From assembly GCA_903823545.1 (NCBI GenBank), contig CAIJTL010001351.1, positions 1 through 6,601 on the forward strand: 6,601 nt of DNA, read 5' to 3'. Below, one piece after another: positions 1 through 5,948 of this stretch. This DNA is from an uncultured Planctomycetaceae bacterium (GTDB lineage: Bacteria > Planctomycetota > Planctomycetia > Planctomycetales > Planctomycetaceae). Positions within the stretch are counted from its first letter, which is position 1. Each line of letters starts with the position of its first letter. The translations under genes and the position numbers were made by a program. Under the pieces are notes generated by a model, which did not search any database, was not told the origin of the DNA, and saw only the letters and a program-made list of their open reading frames with translations.

Positions 1-13
1 ACGTTGGAAACGT
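1..13 (-). terminator. Short hairpin downstream of DUF1552 gene
   Basis: ACGTT and AACGT form a perfect 5-bp stem with a 3-nt loop, 25 bp beyond the DUF1552 stop codon in the direction of transcription. It touches the window edge, so whether a T-run follows cannot be seen. The stem is short and not GC-rich, so its role as a terminator of the two-gene unit is only a possibility. Confidence 0.2.
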
Positions 14-38
14 GCCCCACTTTTTCGAGAACCGTTCG

Positions 39-1382
39 TTACAGCAAGCCCGAAAGCGTTCCGTTCGAGTCGCGGAACTTATCGATCTTGGAACCCATCC
101 GTTGAGCGAGCGTCAGCAGCAGGTTGGACATCGGCGGATGATTGTTCGGATCGAGGGCAATGTGCTGACCGTGCTTGAGGCCGAGTTTGTGTCCTCCGGC
201 GACGAGCGTCGGCAGGTTCTTCGGTGAGTGATCGCCCCCCGCGCCGGAGTTCATGCCGGAGCCGAAGAGGACCATCGTGTGGTCCAGCATCGTGCCGTCG
301 CCGTCAGATGTCGACTTCAAGAATTTGAGGAAGCGACCGAGTCGTTCCAGATGGAAGCGATCGATGGTCGCGAGCTTTTTGAGCATGTCGGGATCACCAC
401 CGTGGTGAGAGAGTTCATGGTGATTCTCGCCGCCCCCTCCGTAACCGCCCGCTTCACGCGACCATTCAAACGCGATGACCCGTGTCGTGTCGGTCATGAA
501 TGCGAGGTACGACAGCTCAAGCATCACATCGAGCCACATCGGCCGGTCGTGAGCATTGCCCGGTTGACTGCCGAGTTGCAAGTTCTTGGGGTCGACCACC
601 GGCTTCGGGACATCGACCCACGAAACGAGTCGTTGCACGCGCTGCTCGGTCTCACGCACAGAGCCGAGGTACTCGTCGAGCTTACGCTGATCATTCTTGC
701 CGAGCTTCTTTTGCAAAGCGTTTGCCTCACCGAGGACGTTGTCGAGGATTGAGCGCTTCTCGGCATATCGCCTGAGAGTCGCTTCGCGGTCGGCGCTGCT
801 TTCGGGAACAAAGAGCCGCTCAAAGATTCGCTTCGGTGAGTTCTCAGCAGGGATCGGCGTGCCGGCTCGATCGAAGGAAAGCGTGTGACTGTGCCCTGCC
901 CCGCCAGTCCCCGAACCGTCTGACAATTGCAGTGACGAAAACCGCGTCTGCTTGCCGTGAACCTCGGCGATCAACTGATCGGCGGAAACCGAGTTCGTGT
1001 AATCGCTGCCGGGAACCCCCTTGAGGTCCGCTCCCGTCAGCCACGTATCCGCCCCGCTGTGTCCGCCCTGCGAGGCCGGATGTCCCAAGCCGGAGATGAC
1101 GGTGAAGTCGTCTCGCTGTTCCTTGAGAACTTGCAGCGTCGGCGAGAGTTCATAGTCCTTGCCGCTCGTCTTCGGCACCCATTCGAGGATGTTGACGCCG
1201 TTCGGGATGTAACAACAAATCAGCCGCGGCTGCACTCCCTGCGATCTTTCGAGTGGTTCAAACTTTGACGGCGCGGCATACGCTCGCGGCAACATTGCAT
1301 CCAGCAACGGGAGTGTGAGACAAGCGCCAAGTCCGCGCAGCACATGGCGGCGCGAGAGTGGTTGATCGAAGAAGTACGACAT
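39..1382 (-). CDS. DUF1552 (HXXSHH) family secreted protein
   Basis: This 447-residue protein is a full-length member of the DUF1552/HXXSHH family (PF07586), whose biochemical role is not established. The family's name motif is visible as HELSHH at residues 322-327, after a glycine-rich stretch (GGYGGGG, 312-318). Other conserved-looking blocks are YIPNGVN (58-64), HSGADTWLTG (108-117) and LFGSGMNSG (382-390) followed by DHSPKNLP (394-401). That last block resembles the C-terminal part of DUF1501 proteins, so an alkaline-phosphatase-like fold is possible but inferred. The N-terminus has a twin-arginine-like signal (SRRHVL, 10-15), a hydrophobic stretch and an AYA cleavage site near residue 36, suggesting Tat export of a folded protein. 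Residues about 198-252 are charged and probably helical or coiled coil. The start is ATG with only a weak GGA upstream, and the stop is TAA. It lies 34 bp downstream of the cytochrome c/DUF1592 gene, so the two are very probably co-transcribed and functionally paired. No cofactor-binding motif is evident. Confidence 0.93.
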   Translation of the reverse strand: MSYFFDQPLSRRHVLRGLGACLTLPLLDAMLPRAYAAPSKFEPLERSQGVQPRLICCYIPNGVNILEWVPKTSGKDYELSPTLQVLKEQRDDFTVISGLGHPASQGGHSGADTWLTGADLKGVPGSDYTNSVSADQLIAEVHGKQTRFSSLQLSDGSGTGGAGHSHTLSFDRAGTPIPAENSPKRIFERLFVPESSADREATLRRYAEKRSILDNVLGEANALQKKLGKNDQRKLDEYLGSVRETEQRVQRLVSWVDVPKPVVDPKNLQLGSQPGNAHDRPMWLDVMLELSYLAFMTDTTRVIAFEWSREAGGYGGGGENHHELSHHGGDPDMLKKLATIDRFHLERLGRFLKFLKSTSDGDGTMLDHTMVLFGSGMNSGAGGDHSPKNLPTLVAGGHKLGLKHGQHIALDPNNHPPMSNLLLTLAQRMGSKIDKFRDSNGTLSGLL

Positions 1383-1416
1383 GAAGTTTTCCAGAGAAAG
1401 ATGGTCGGTGCTGTTT

Positions 1417-4008
1417 CTATTTGGTTCCGAACATTTCCGAAGTCACGATGAACTGCAACAGGGACCGCATCGTGTATCCGTTTTTCTTCGAGTGCTCGAC
1501 AGCCGCTTTGACTGTCGGTTGATCGGCAACTCCGAGTTCGCGGCCGAGGGCGTAAGTCAGCAGCTTACCGGCGAGATTCTTCAGGAACAGGTCTTCTTTT
1601 TGACGCAGTGCGGTCCGCAGGCCGTCGACGCCGGTGATCTCGGTACCGTCGGGGAGCTTTGAGCTGGCGTCGATCTGCGGATCGTCGCGGTTGACTCTGC
1701 CTTTGTAGCCGAAGCCTTCTTGATCGCGCCATTCGCCGGCGGCGTTGAAGTTCTCAAGCGCGAAGCCGAGCGGATCGATCTTGTTGTGGCAGCGTGCACA
1801 CTGCGGCAACTGCCGATGAATTTCCAGTCGCTTGCGAACCGTCGCTTTGTCGATGCCGGGAACTTTTGGTGCGATGTCGCCCGCATTCGCGACCGGCAAG
1901 CCGGGGTCGGTGCCGAGCAAGTTCTTCATCACCCATGTGCCTCGTTTGACCGGCGAAGTGCGCGTCCCGTTCGAGGTGATTGTCAACACGGACGCCTGCG
2001 TCACGACCCCGCCTCGATGCACGCCGTCGGGGACTGCGACTTTGCGGAACTGGTCGCCGCGAACGTTGCCAATACCGTAAAACCGCGCGAGCCGCTCGTT
2101 GATGACCACGAAGTCCGAACCAACGAAATTCATCACACTCAGATCGTGTTTGAGAATCTCCGCGAAGAAGGCTCGCGACTCATCGACGATCGACACTTCG
2201 AGATGCCGATCGTATTGCGGATACAAATCGGCGGCGGGCGGGTTCGCGCCGACCTCTCGCAAACCGAGCCACTGTCCCGCGAAGTTCCGCACGAAAGCGT
2301 CGCTCTTTGAGTCGGCGAGCAAGCGATTGACCTGCGCGGTCAACGTTTTCGGGTCGCGCAGTTTTCCGGACTCGGCAAGGCGGAAGAGTTCGTCGTCGGG
2401 CATCGTCGACCAAAGGAAGTAGGACAATCGCGCGGCGAGTTCCTGATCGGAGAGACGCTGCGCAGTCGGTGCGACAGGCTCAGCGAGATACAGGAAGTGC
2501 GGCGAGACCATGACGGCGAACAGCGGCGTCTTGATCGCCTGCAAGAACGACGGCTCGTCTTTGCGAACGAGGTCGAAGAGTTTGAGCTTGTCGTCGATCT
2601 CAGCCTCGCTGACCGGACGCCGATACGCTCGACGCATGAAGCGAGCGAGCACATCGTGCACGTAGCCGCGTTCGTCGGTTTTCGATTTCGGCGACTCGAA
2701 CAGAATCCGCTGATGACTGGGCGGCGGCCACGATTCAAAGAGGGGGCCTTCCAGTTCAAACCAATCGACGTACAGCTCTGGTCGAGCGAACTCGTCGTGA
2801 CCTTGAAACCAGAAGTTTTCCAGCACGCGTGGAATCGCATAGGCGTACTCGATCGTCAGCCCGGCGGATTCGGTGTTGAAGCGGGTGCGGACTTCGTAAA
2901 TCATCGGCTCCTTGAGCGGCGCGTCGACGTCGAGTTCGGCGATCGTCTTCGGTTGTCCGCCGAGCGTTTGAACCAGCTTCAACCGCGGCGGACCGTAGTC
3001 GTACATGCGGTCGGTCTCGAAATGTTTCAGATCGGTTTCAAACTGAGCGACGTGGTATTTTTCCCCTTTCGGATTTTCTTTCGTCTGCTTGTCGCGGCGT
3101 TCGGCGAGCTTCAGTCGTGCAGTCTCGACGACTTCTTCTCGCGTCGGGACTCGACCGGCCGCGCGGATGCGGACGATGAACTCCCCTTCGTGCTTCACCT
3201 TGAAATCGCGGGCGTTGAGATGCTTGTCCCACGAGTCGTGATGCAACACTTTGAAACCGTCTTTCACCGGATTGCGACCGCCGTTGACGATCGCATTATT
3301 GCCGTCGTACTTCACCCGATTTGAATCGGAATCGCCGGTCTCCGGCTCGAACCGCCATTTGATTGCTGGGGGGCGATCCCCCTCGACGAGCGCTCGGTCC
3401 AGAATCTTCCGGGCTGCTTCGAGATACAGCTCGGTGTGCAGCGGCGAAAGCGTTAACGCTTTACCGTTGTTGTCAAAGCCGCCAGCCGGCGGGTCTTGCG
3501 GGAAGCCGGAGACATCGAAATCGACGCCGATCAAATCGCGGATCGTGTTGCGGTATTCGTCGCGATTTAGCCGCCGCAGCACGATCACCCCGTCGCGGCG
3601 GATGAGTTCGGCCTGAGTCATCTGCTCAGTGATCCAATCCACCACGCGAGCGACCTCATCGGGCTTCGGCTGCGGTTCTCCTTCGGGAGGCATCTCGTGG
3701 CTGTTGAGCACGTTGATGACTTCGCCCCATTTTTCCTTCGACGTCGGATCGAGGAACTCGTTCTTGAGTTGCTGATCAACTCTAAGTTGCCCCTCTTTCT
3801 TTTCCGGCCCATGACATTTCAGGCAGTGAGTTTTCAAGAAAGGCGAGATGACGTCGCGAAAGCCGATTTCGTCTGGTTTCATGGATTGCGGTTCAGCGGC
3901 TCGAGCAAACTCGAACGATTGAGCGGCGAACGCAGAGGTTATCCACGCCAAAGTCGCTAGGTGGTGGAAATTGGCTAGGGCAAAACGTAAACGAGATGGT
4001 TTCAGCAT
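1417..4008 (-). CDS. Secreted cytochrome c-like DUF1592/DUF1588/DUF1585 protein
   Basis: This is a large exported multidomain protein of the planctomycete cytochrome c type. From the ATG chosen here it has 863 residues. A signal peptide comes first (n-region KPSRLRF, hydrophobic core, AFA cleavage site near residue 28). A PSCyt1-type haem site CLKCH follows at 62-66. DUF1587 spans about 142-205 ([16 protein letters not shown]). A roughly 200-residue part I cannot assign follows. Then come DUF1595 (about 448-480, [12 protein letters not shown]), DUF1592 (about 488-645, [14 protein letters not shown]), DUF1588 (about 664-761, with a second CXXCH, CARCH at 737-741) and DUF1585 (about 792-861). 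Two CXXCH sites suggest two covalent haems attached outside the cytoplasmic membrane. The substrate and electron partner are unknown. An in-frame GTG at 4077 would add 23 residues before the signal peptide. The ATG is preferred because it puts the signal peptide at the true N-terminus; neither start has a clear ribosome site. The stop is TAG. The DUF1552 gene follows after 34 bp, which supports an operon. Confidence 0.93.
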   Translation of the reverse strand: MLKPSRLRFALANFHHLATLAWITSAFAAQSFEFARAAEPQSMKPDEIGFRDVISPFLKTHCLKCHGPEKKEGQLRVDQQLKNEFLDPTSKEKWGEVINVLNSHEMPPEGEPQPKPDEVARVVDWITEQMTQAELIRRDGVIVLRRLNRDEYRNTIRDLIGVDFDVSGFPQDPPAGGFDNNGKALTLSPLHTELYLEAARKILDRALVEGDRPPAIKWRFEPETGDSDSNRVKYDGNNAIVNGGRNPVKDGFKVLHHDSWDKHLNARDFKVKHEGEFIVRIRAAGRVPTREEVVETARLKLAERRDKQTKENPKGEKYHVAQFETDLKHFETDRMYDYGPPRLKLVQTLGGQPKTIAELDVDAPLKEPMIYEVRTRFNTESAGLTIEYAYAIPRVLENFWFQGHDEFARPELYVDWFELEGPLFESWPPPSHQRILFESPKSKTDERGYVHDVLARFMRRAYRRPVSEAEIDDKLKLFDLVRKDEPSFLQAIKTPLFAVMVSPHFLYLAEPVAPTAQRLSDQELAARLSYFLWSTMPDDELFRLAESGKLRDPKTLTAQVNRLLADSKSDAFVRNFAGQWLGLREVGANPPAADLYPQYDRHLEVSIVDESRAFFAEILKHDLSVMNFVGSDFVVINERLARFYGIGNVRGDQFRKVAVPDGVHRGGVVTQASVLTITSNGTRTSPVKRGTWVMKNLLGTDPGLPVANAGDIAPKVPGIDKATVRKRLEIHRQLPQCARCHNKIDPLGFALENFNAAGEWRDQEGFGYKGRVNRDDPQIDASSKLPDGTEITGVDGLRTALRQKEDLFLKNLAGKLLTYALGRELGVADQPTVKAAVEHSKKNGYTMRSLLQFIVTSEMFGTK

Positions 4009-4133
4009 GAGTTTGCGATTCAGGGAGCTTTGGCGATGAGGCGTAATGATCGCGGCAAGATATCGTTCCTGGCTCACTCAATCATCAGTATGGCCTGATA
4101 GCCGTCGACTTTACTTTGAAAAATTAGTCGCAA

Positions 4134-4151
4134 AAGAATTTCCGAATTCTT
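4134..4151. repeat. Perfect 7-bp inverted repeat, operator-like
   Basis: AAGAATT and AATTCTT are perfect reverse complements around the 4-bp centre TCCG. The site lies 126 bp upstream of the preferred ATG of the cytochrome gene (57 bp from the alternative GTG), where a regulator-binding site would be expected. The AT-rich arms and short centre fit a dimeric regulator site better than a stable RNA hairpin, but no family of regulator can be named. Chance occurrence of one such repeat in several hundred bases is possible. Confidence 0.4.
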
Positions 4152-4255
4152 GAAAGGCTTTTGTGATGAATTGAGGCCTCTATTTCTTCGCTGTCTCGCT
4201 CGATAGGTTGAGTTACGGGCCAATTTGAACCACTCCATTCGAGTGAAAAATGGCT

Positions 4256-4272
4256 GAAAGCCGGTGGCTTTC
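4256..4272. repeat. Perfect 7-bp hairpin with 3-nt loop
   Basis: GAAAGCC and GGCTTTC pair perfectly around GGT. The left arm can instead form a shorter hairpin with the sequence just before it (GGCT-GAA-AGCC, 4252-4262), so the two folds are mutually exclusive. It lies about 200 bp upstream of nuoJ. There is no T-run after it on the plus strand, so it is not a typical intrinsic terminator. It could be an operator or part of a leader RNA; the function is unknown. Confidence 0.4.
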
Positions 4273-4318
4273 GACTTGCTGGAAAGTGAGTTGTGGGTTC
4301 ATTCCCATCGCGAGAAGT

Positions 4319-4336
4319 GGGGGCTACAGTACCCCC
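4319..4336. repeat. G5/C5 hairpin upstream of nuoJ
   Basis: Five consecutive G residues (4319-4323) can pair with five C residues (4332-4336) around an 8-nt loop that itself contains the near-palindrome TACAGTA. The stem is all G-C and would be stable in RNA if the nuoJ transcript begins upstream of it. Only a short CTT follows on the plus strand, so a terminator is unlikely. The role is unknown. Confidence 0.35.
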
Positions 4337-4382
4337 CTTCATACGGCCAGATGGCTGAAGTTTTACGGACAATCAGCTACTT

Positions 4383-4432
4383 TTTTCGCATCGCGGTCTG
4401 CGAAAATTCACGGCGATTTTTCGGTCAGAAAA
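4383..4432 (+). promoter_or_regulatory. Chain of overlapping inverted repeats before nuoJ
   Basis: TTTTCGCA (4383-4390) and TGCGAAAA (4399-4406) form a perfect 8-bp stem around an 8-nt loop. The right arm also contains CGAAAA (4401-4406), which can pair with TTTTCG at 4418-4423. That second partner can in turn pair, as TTTTC (4418-4422), with GAAAA at 4428-4432. Three mutually exclusive stems therefore end 37 bp before the nuoJ ATG. This could be an operator with several half-sites or a switching leader RNA. The A/T tracts make some pairings easy to get by chance; the 8-bp stem is the strongest part. Confidence 0.4.
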
Positions 4433-4469
4433 CCATTCTCGTCGCCAGACGAAAGACTTCATTGAGATT

Positions 4470-5342
4470 ATGAACAACAGCGTGCAGTGGCTGACGGCAC
4501 ATTGGCAGCTTGCTCTGCCGATGGTTTTGGGTGCTTTGGCAATCAGTTTGTTGATGCCAAAGGGTGAGCGTCGATCAAGATTGATTGGCTCGCTCATCGG
4601 GGTGGCCGCAATCGGGTTGCTTGGCGGCACGATGTTGAGGCCGACTGGCGTGTGGATTCAAGACACGCTGTTCTGTTTGTTTTCTGGCGTGGCGGTCGTC
4701 TCGGCAGTGTTGATGCTCACGAATCGAAACCCCGCTTATTCGGCGTTGTGGTTTGCCTTAGTCACGTTGAGTGTTTGCGGTTTGTTCTTGCTGCAATCGG
4801 CTCCGTTTTTGGCGTCGGCGACCGTCATTGTTTACGCTGGGGCGATCATTGTGACCTTCTTGTTTGTGTTGATGTTGGCTCAACAAGCGGGAAAGACAAA
4901 CTACGATCAGAATGCGAGGCGGTCGGGGGTTATTGCCTTCACTGGATTCGTGCTGCTTGGAGCATTGCTCTTTGCAATTGCTCCGCCGCGAGCTGTGGCT
5001 GATAAATCCGCAGACAGCGGAGAGCCCGTGACAGGGTTCGTCTCCTTGGCTCCGAAAAAGGTAGAAGTGGCGGCAGATGTAAAACCGGCGCAGCAGCCAG
5101 TGGTGGTTCGGAGCGAAACGAGCGGGGGCGTCATGCCAGCGCCGTCTGTTCCCGTCGATGAGGTGAAGCCGCCGCAATCGACCAGCACTTCAACTCCTGA
5201 AACCTTCGGAACGATGCGAGGGCTTGGTCGGTCGCTGTTTGGTGATTACTTGTTTGCCGTTGAGTTGGCCGGCACGTTGTTGTTGGTTGCTTCAATCGGG
5301 GCCATCATTATCGCGCCGAAGCGGTCGAGCGGGAAGTTGTAG
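4470..5342 (+). CDS. nuoJ: NADH-quinone oxidoreductase subunit J (NuoJ)
   Basis: NuoJ is a membrane-arm subunit of complex I, which couples NADH oxidation and quinone reduction to proton pumping. The family signature VYAGAI at 121-126, followed by the hydrophobic VTFLFVLML, matches the conserved third helix of the E. coli protein, and LFGDYLFAVELAGTLLL near 256-272 matches its last helix. At 290 residues it is well above the roughly 184 of E. coli NuoJ. The excess is in two places. About 60 N-terminal residues carry two extra predicted helices (about 13-30 and 38-56). A hydrophilic, Pro/Val/Ser/Thr-rich loop of about 80 residues (172-250) lies between the last two helices, probably on the outer face by homologous topology. 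The start is ATG with only a weak GAG in front, and the stop is TAG. It heads the visible nuoJ-nuoK-nuoL series and no nuoI precedes it. Confidence in the family is high because the core signatures are in the right order. Confidence 0.94.
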   Translation: MNNSVQWLTAHWQLALPMVLGALAISLLMPKGERRSRLIGSLIGVAAIGLLGGTMLRPTGVWIQDTLFCLFSGVAVVSAVLMLTNRNPAYSALWFALVTLSVCGLFLLQSAPFLASATVIVYAGAIIVTFLFVLMLAQQAGKTNYDQNARRSGVIAFTGFVLLGALLFAIAPPRAVADKSADSGEPVTGFVSLAPKKVEVAADVKPAQQPVVVRSETSGGVMPAPSVPVDEVKPPQSTSTSTPETFGTMRGLGRSLFGDYLFAVELAGTLLLVASIGAIIIAPKRSSGKL

Positions 5343-5357
5343 AGTGGTGTTTTACGT

Positions 5358-5391
5358 GGCGGTCACGCTCCGCGTGACGAGCCGAGCGTCA
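5358..5391. repeat. GC-rich REP-like palindrome in nuoJ-nuoK gap
   Basis: GTCACGC (5362-5368) and GCGTGAC (5372-5378) form a perfect 7-bp stem around the loop TCC. It is extended by GGC (5358-5360) with GCC (5381-5383) across a small internal bulge. Alternative pairings exist: ACGCTC (5365-5370) with GAGCGT (5384-5389), and TGACG (5375-5379) with CGTCA (5387-5391). An intergenic, GC-rich, bulged hairpin of about 30 bp is typical of repetitive extragenic palindromes. Only one copy is visible here, so the repeat assignment is inference. Confidence 0.5.
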
Positions 5392-5446
5392 GTTTGATTT
5401 GATTGTGGATAGTTTTGGTGAGAATTGAGTCGCGCGACAGTCAGTT

Positions 5447-5465
5447 CATCACGTGAAGTGTGATG
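5447..5465 (+). repeat. 6-bp stem-loop upstream of nuoK
   Basis: CATCAC and GTGATG pair around a 7-nt loop. The left part also contains the 8-bp palindrome TCACGTGA (5449-5456), so cruciform and hairpin forms compete. It ends 36 bp before the nuoK ATG. It could affect nuoK translation or bind a regulator; no function can be assigned from sequence alone. Confidence 0.3.
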
Positions 5466-5488
5466 GCTACCTAGGGTGACAAAATTGT

Positions 5489-5493
5489 GGGAG
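5489..5493 (+). promoter_or_regulatory. Ribosome binding site deciding nuoK start
   Basis: GGGAG lies 8 nt before the ATG at 5502, a good Shine-Dalgarno distance. An upstream in-frame GTG at 5487 also has a purine-rich AGGGTGA (5473-5479) 7 nt before it, so the choice is not settled by this alone. With the ATG, the two conserved glutamates fall at residues 36 and 72, the same numbers as in E. coli NuoK, which favours the ATG. Confidence 0.55.
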
Positions 5494-5501
5494 CTTTCGG
5501 A

Positions 5502-5924
5502 ATGGTGGTCCTGACGAACTATCTCGTCGTTGGCAGCATCCTTTTTGTATTAGGAATCATCGGGTTTATGACTCGGCGAAACCTCATCACGATGATGTTG
5601 TCTGCCGAGTTGATGTTGCACGGGGTTTCGTTGAATCTCGTGGCGTTTTCAAACTTTCATCAGAACTTTCAGGGGCAAGCCTTCACTGCGTTCATTTTGA
5701 CGGTTGCTGCCTGTGAGGCGGGAATCGCGTTGGCGTTGATTCTGACTTTGTATCACCGGACTAAATCGCTCGACATTAATTTCTGGAGCCATTTGGGAGA
5801 GGCAGACATCGAGTCTTCCCATGAAGAAGAACCCGCTGTTCCGGCCGCTGTTCCCGCTCAAGAGTTCCCGCATCTCACGCCTGCCGGTCGCCGACCAAAC
5901 TTGGTCAAGATGCCTCCGGTTTGA
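5502..5924 (+). CDS. nuoK: NADH-quinone oxidoreductase subunit K (NuoK)
   Basis: NuoK is the small three-helix membrane subunit of complex I, homologous to MrpC/ND4L, and takes part in the proton path through the membrane arm. From the ATG it has 140 residues. The first helix contains ILFVLGIIGFMTRRNL, the second SAELMLHGVSLNLVAF and the third LTVAACEAGIALALIL. The essential membrane glutamates are both present, at positions 36 and 72, matching E. coli numbering. After the core, about 40 residues form a hydrophilic tail rich in Glu, Pro and Ala (EEEPAVPAAVPAQEF) that E. coli NuoK (100 residues) lacks. A GTG at 5487 would add five residues; the ATG is preferred for its ribosome site and glutamate numbering. 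The stop is TGA, and nuoL follows after 24 bp, so these two are clearly co-transcribed. The subunit should be functional; the tail is the odd feature. Confidence 0.95.
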   Translation: MVVLTNYLVVGSILFVLGIIGFMTRRNLITMMLSAELMLHGVSLNLVAFSNFHQNFQGQAFTAFILTVAACEAGIALALILTLYHRTKSLDINFWSHLGEADIESSHEEEPAVPAAVPAQEFPHLTPAGRRPNLVKMPPV

Positions 5925-5932
5925 ACCATATC

Positions 5933-5938
5933 GAGGAG
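5933..5938 (+). promoter_or_regulatory. nuoL Shine-Dalgarno sequence
   Basis: GAGGAG lies 10 nt before the GTG at 5949 and is the strongest ribosome binding site in the window. It supports GTG as the nuoL start. The first four bases (GAGG) can pair with CCTC at 5940-5943 around a 3-nt loop, so the site could be partly hidden in a short hairpin. Confidence 0.6.
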
Positions 5939-5948
5939 ACCTCCCATC

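Larger units (their letters stand above)
4009..4469. promoter_or_regulatory. Divergent intergenic region between secreted pair and nuoJKL
   Basis: This 461-bp stretch separates the start of the minus-strand cytochrome unit from nuoJ and must contain the promoters of both unless transcription enters from outside. Short open frames occur on both strands (for example 4124-4372 minus and 4250-4465 plus), but they overlap each other, resemble no family I know and cover the inverted repeats, so I treat the region as non-coding. I found no convincing -35/-10 pair on either strand. Perfect inverted repeats at 4134-4151, 4256-4272, 4319-4336 and 4383-4406 are listed separately. A 9-bp direct repeat (ATGGCTGAA) occurs at 4250 and 4351. 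If the GTG at 4077 is the real cytochrome start, the region shrinks to 392 bp. Confidence 0.6.
5343..5501 (+). other. Long nuoJ-nuoK intergenic gap
   Basis: In most nuo operons these genes overlap or nearly touch; here 159 bp separate the nuoJ stop from the preferred nuoK ATG. I see no coding sequence in it. It holds a GC-rich palindromic element (5358-5391), a 10-bp palindrome (GTCGCGCGAC, 5429-5438) and a 6-bp stem with 7-nt loop (CATCAC/GTGATG, 5447-5465). No T-run follows the GC-rich stem directly, so a strong intrinsic terminator is not supported. No convincing promoter was found. Confidence 0.6.

Noticed and set aside
228..752. A 174-codon plus-strand open frame
   Set aside because: It is antisense to the DUF1552 gene and shows no family signature.
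1720..2310. A 196-codon plus-strand open frame
   Set aside because: It is antisense to the DUF1588/DUF1592 part of the cytochrome gene, with Arg-rich, unstructured composition and no recognisable motif.
2497..3324. A 275-codon open frame on the plus strand
   Set aside because: It lies wholly antisense to the well-supported DUF1592 cytochrome gene, resembles no family and is explained by the GC-biased codons of the opposite strand.
4124..4372. Possible 82-residue minus-strand gene in the divergent region
   Set aside because: It starts at TTG without a ribosome site, has no recognisable motif and overlaps plus-strand frames and several inverted repeats.
4250..4465. Possible 71-residue plus-strand leader gene before nuoJ
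   Set aside because: It has an ATG but no ribosome site or hydrophobic or domain features. It ends just before nuoJ, which is suggestive, but its sequence is better explained by the overlapping inverted repeats.
4758..5188. Minus-strand open frames opposite nuoJ
   Set aside because: They are antisense to a clear NuoJ coding sequence and Arg/Ser/His-rich without any motif.
5358..5400. Intrinsic terminator after nuoJ
   Set aside because: The stem is GC-rich but is not followed directly by a T-run; the next T-rich bases are interrupted by G and A and lie 15 bp away, and nuoK-nuoL must still be expressed.
5394..5427. Possible promoter with TTGATT elements in the nuoJ-nuoK gap
   Set aside because: No acceptable -10 hexamer stands at 16-18 bp from either TTGATT copy; the best match is GAATTG, which is too weak.
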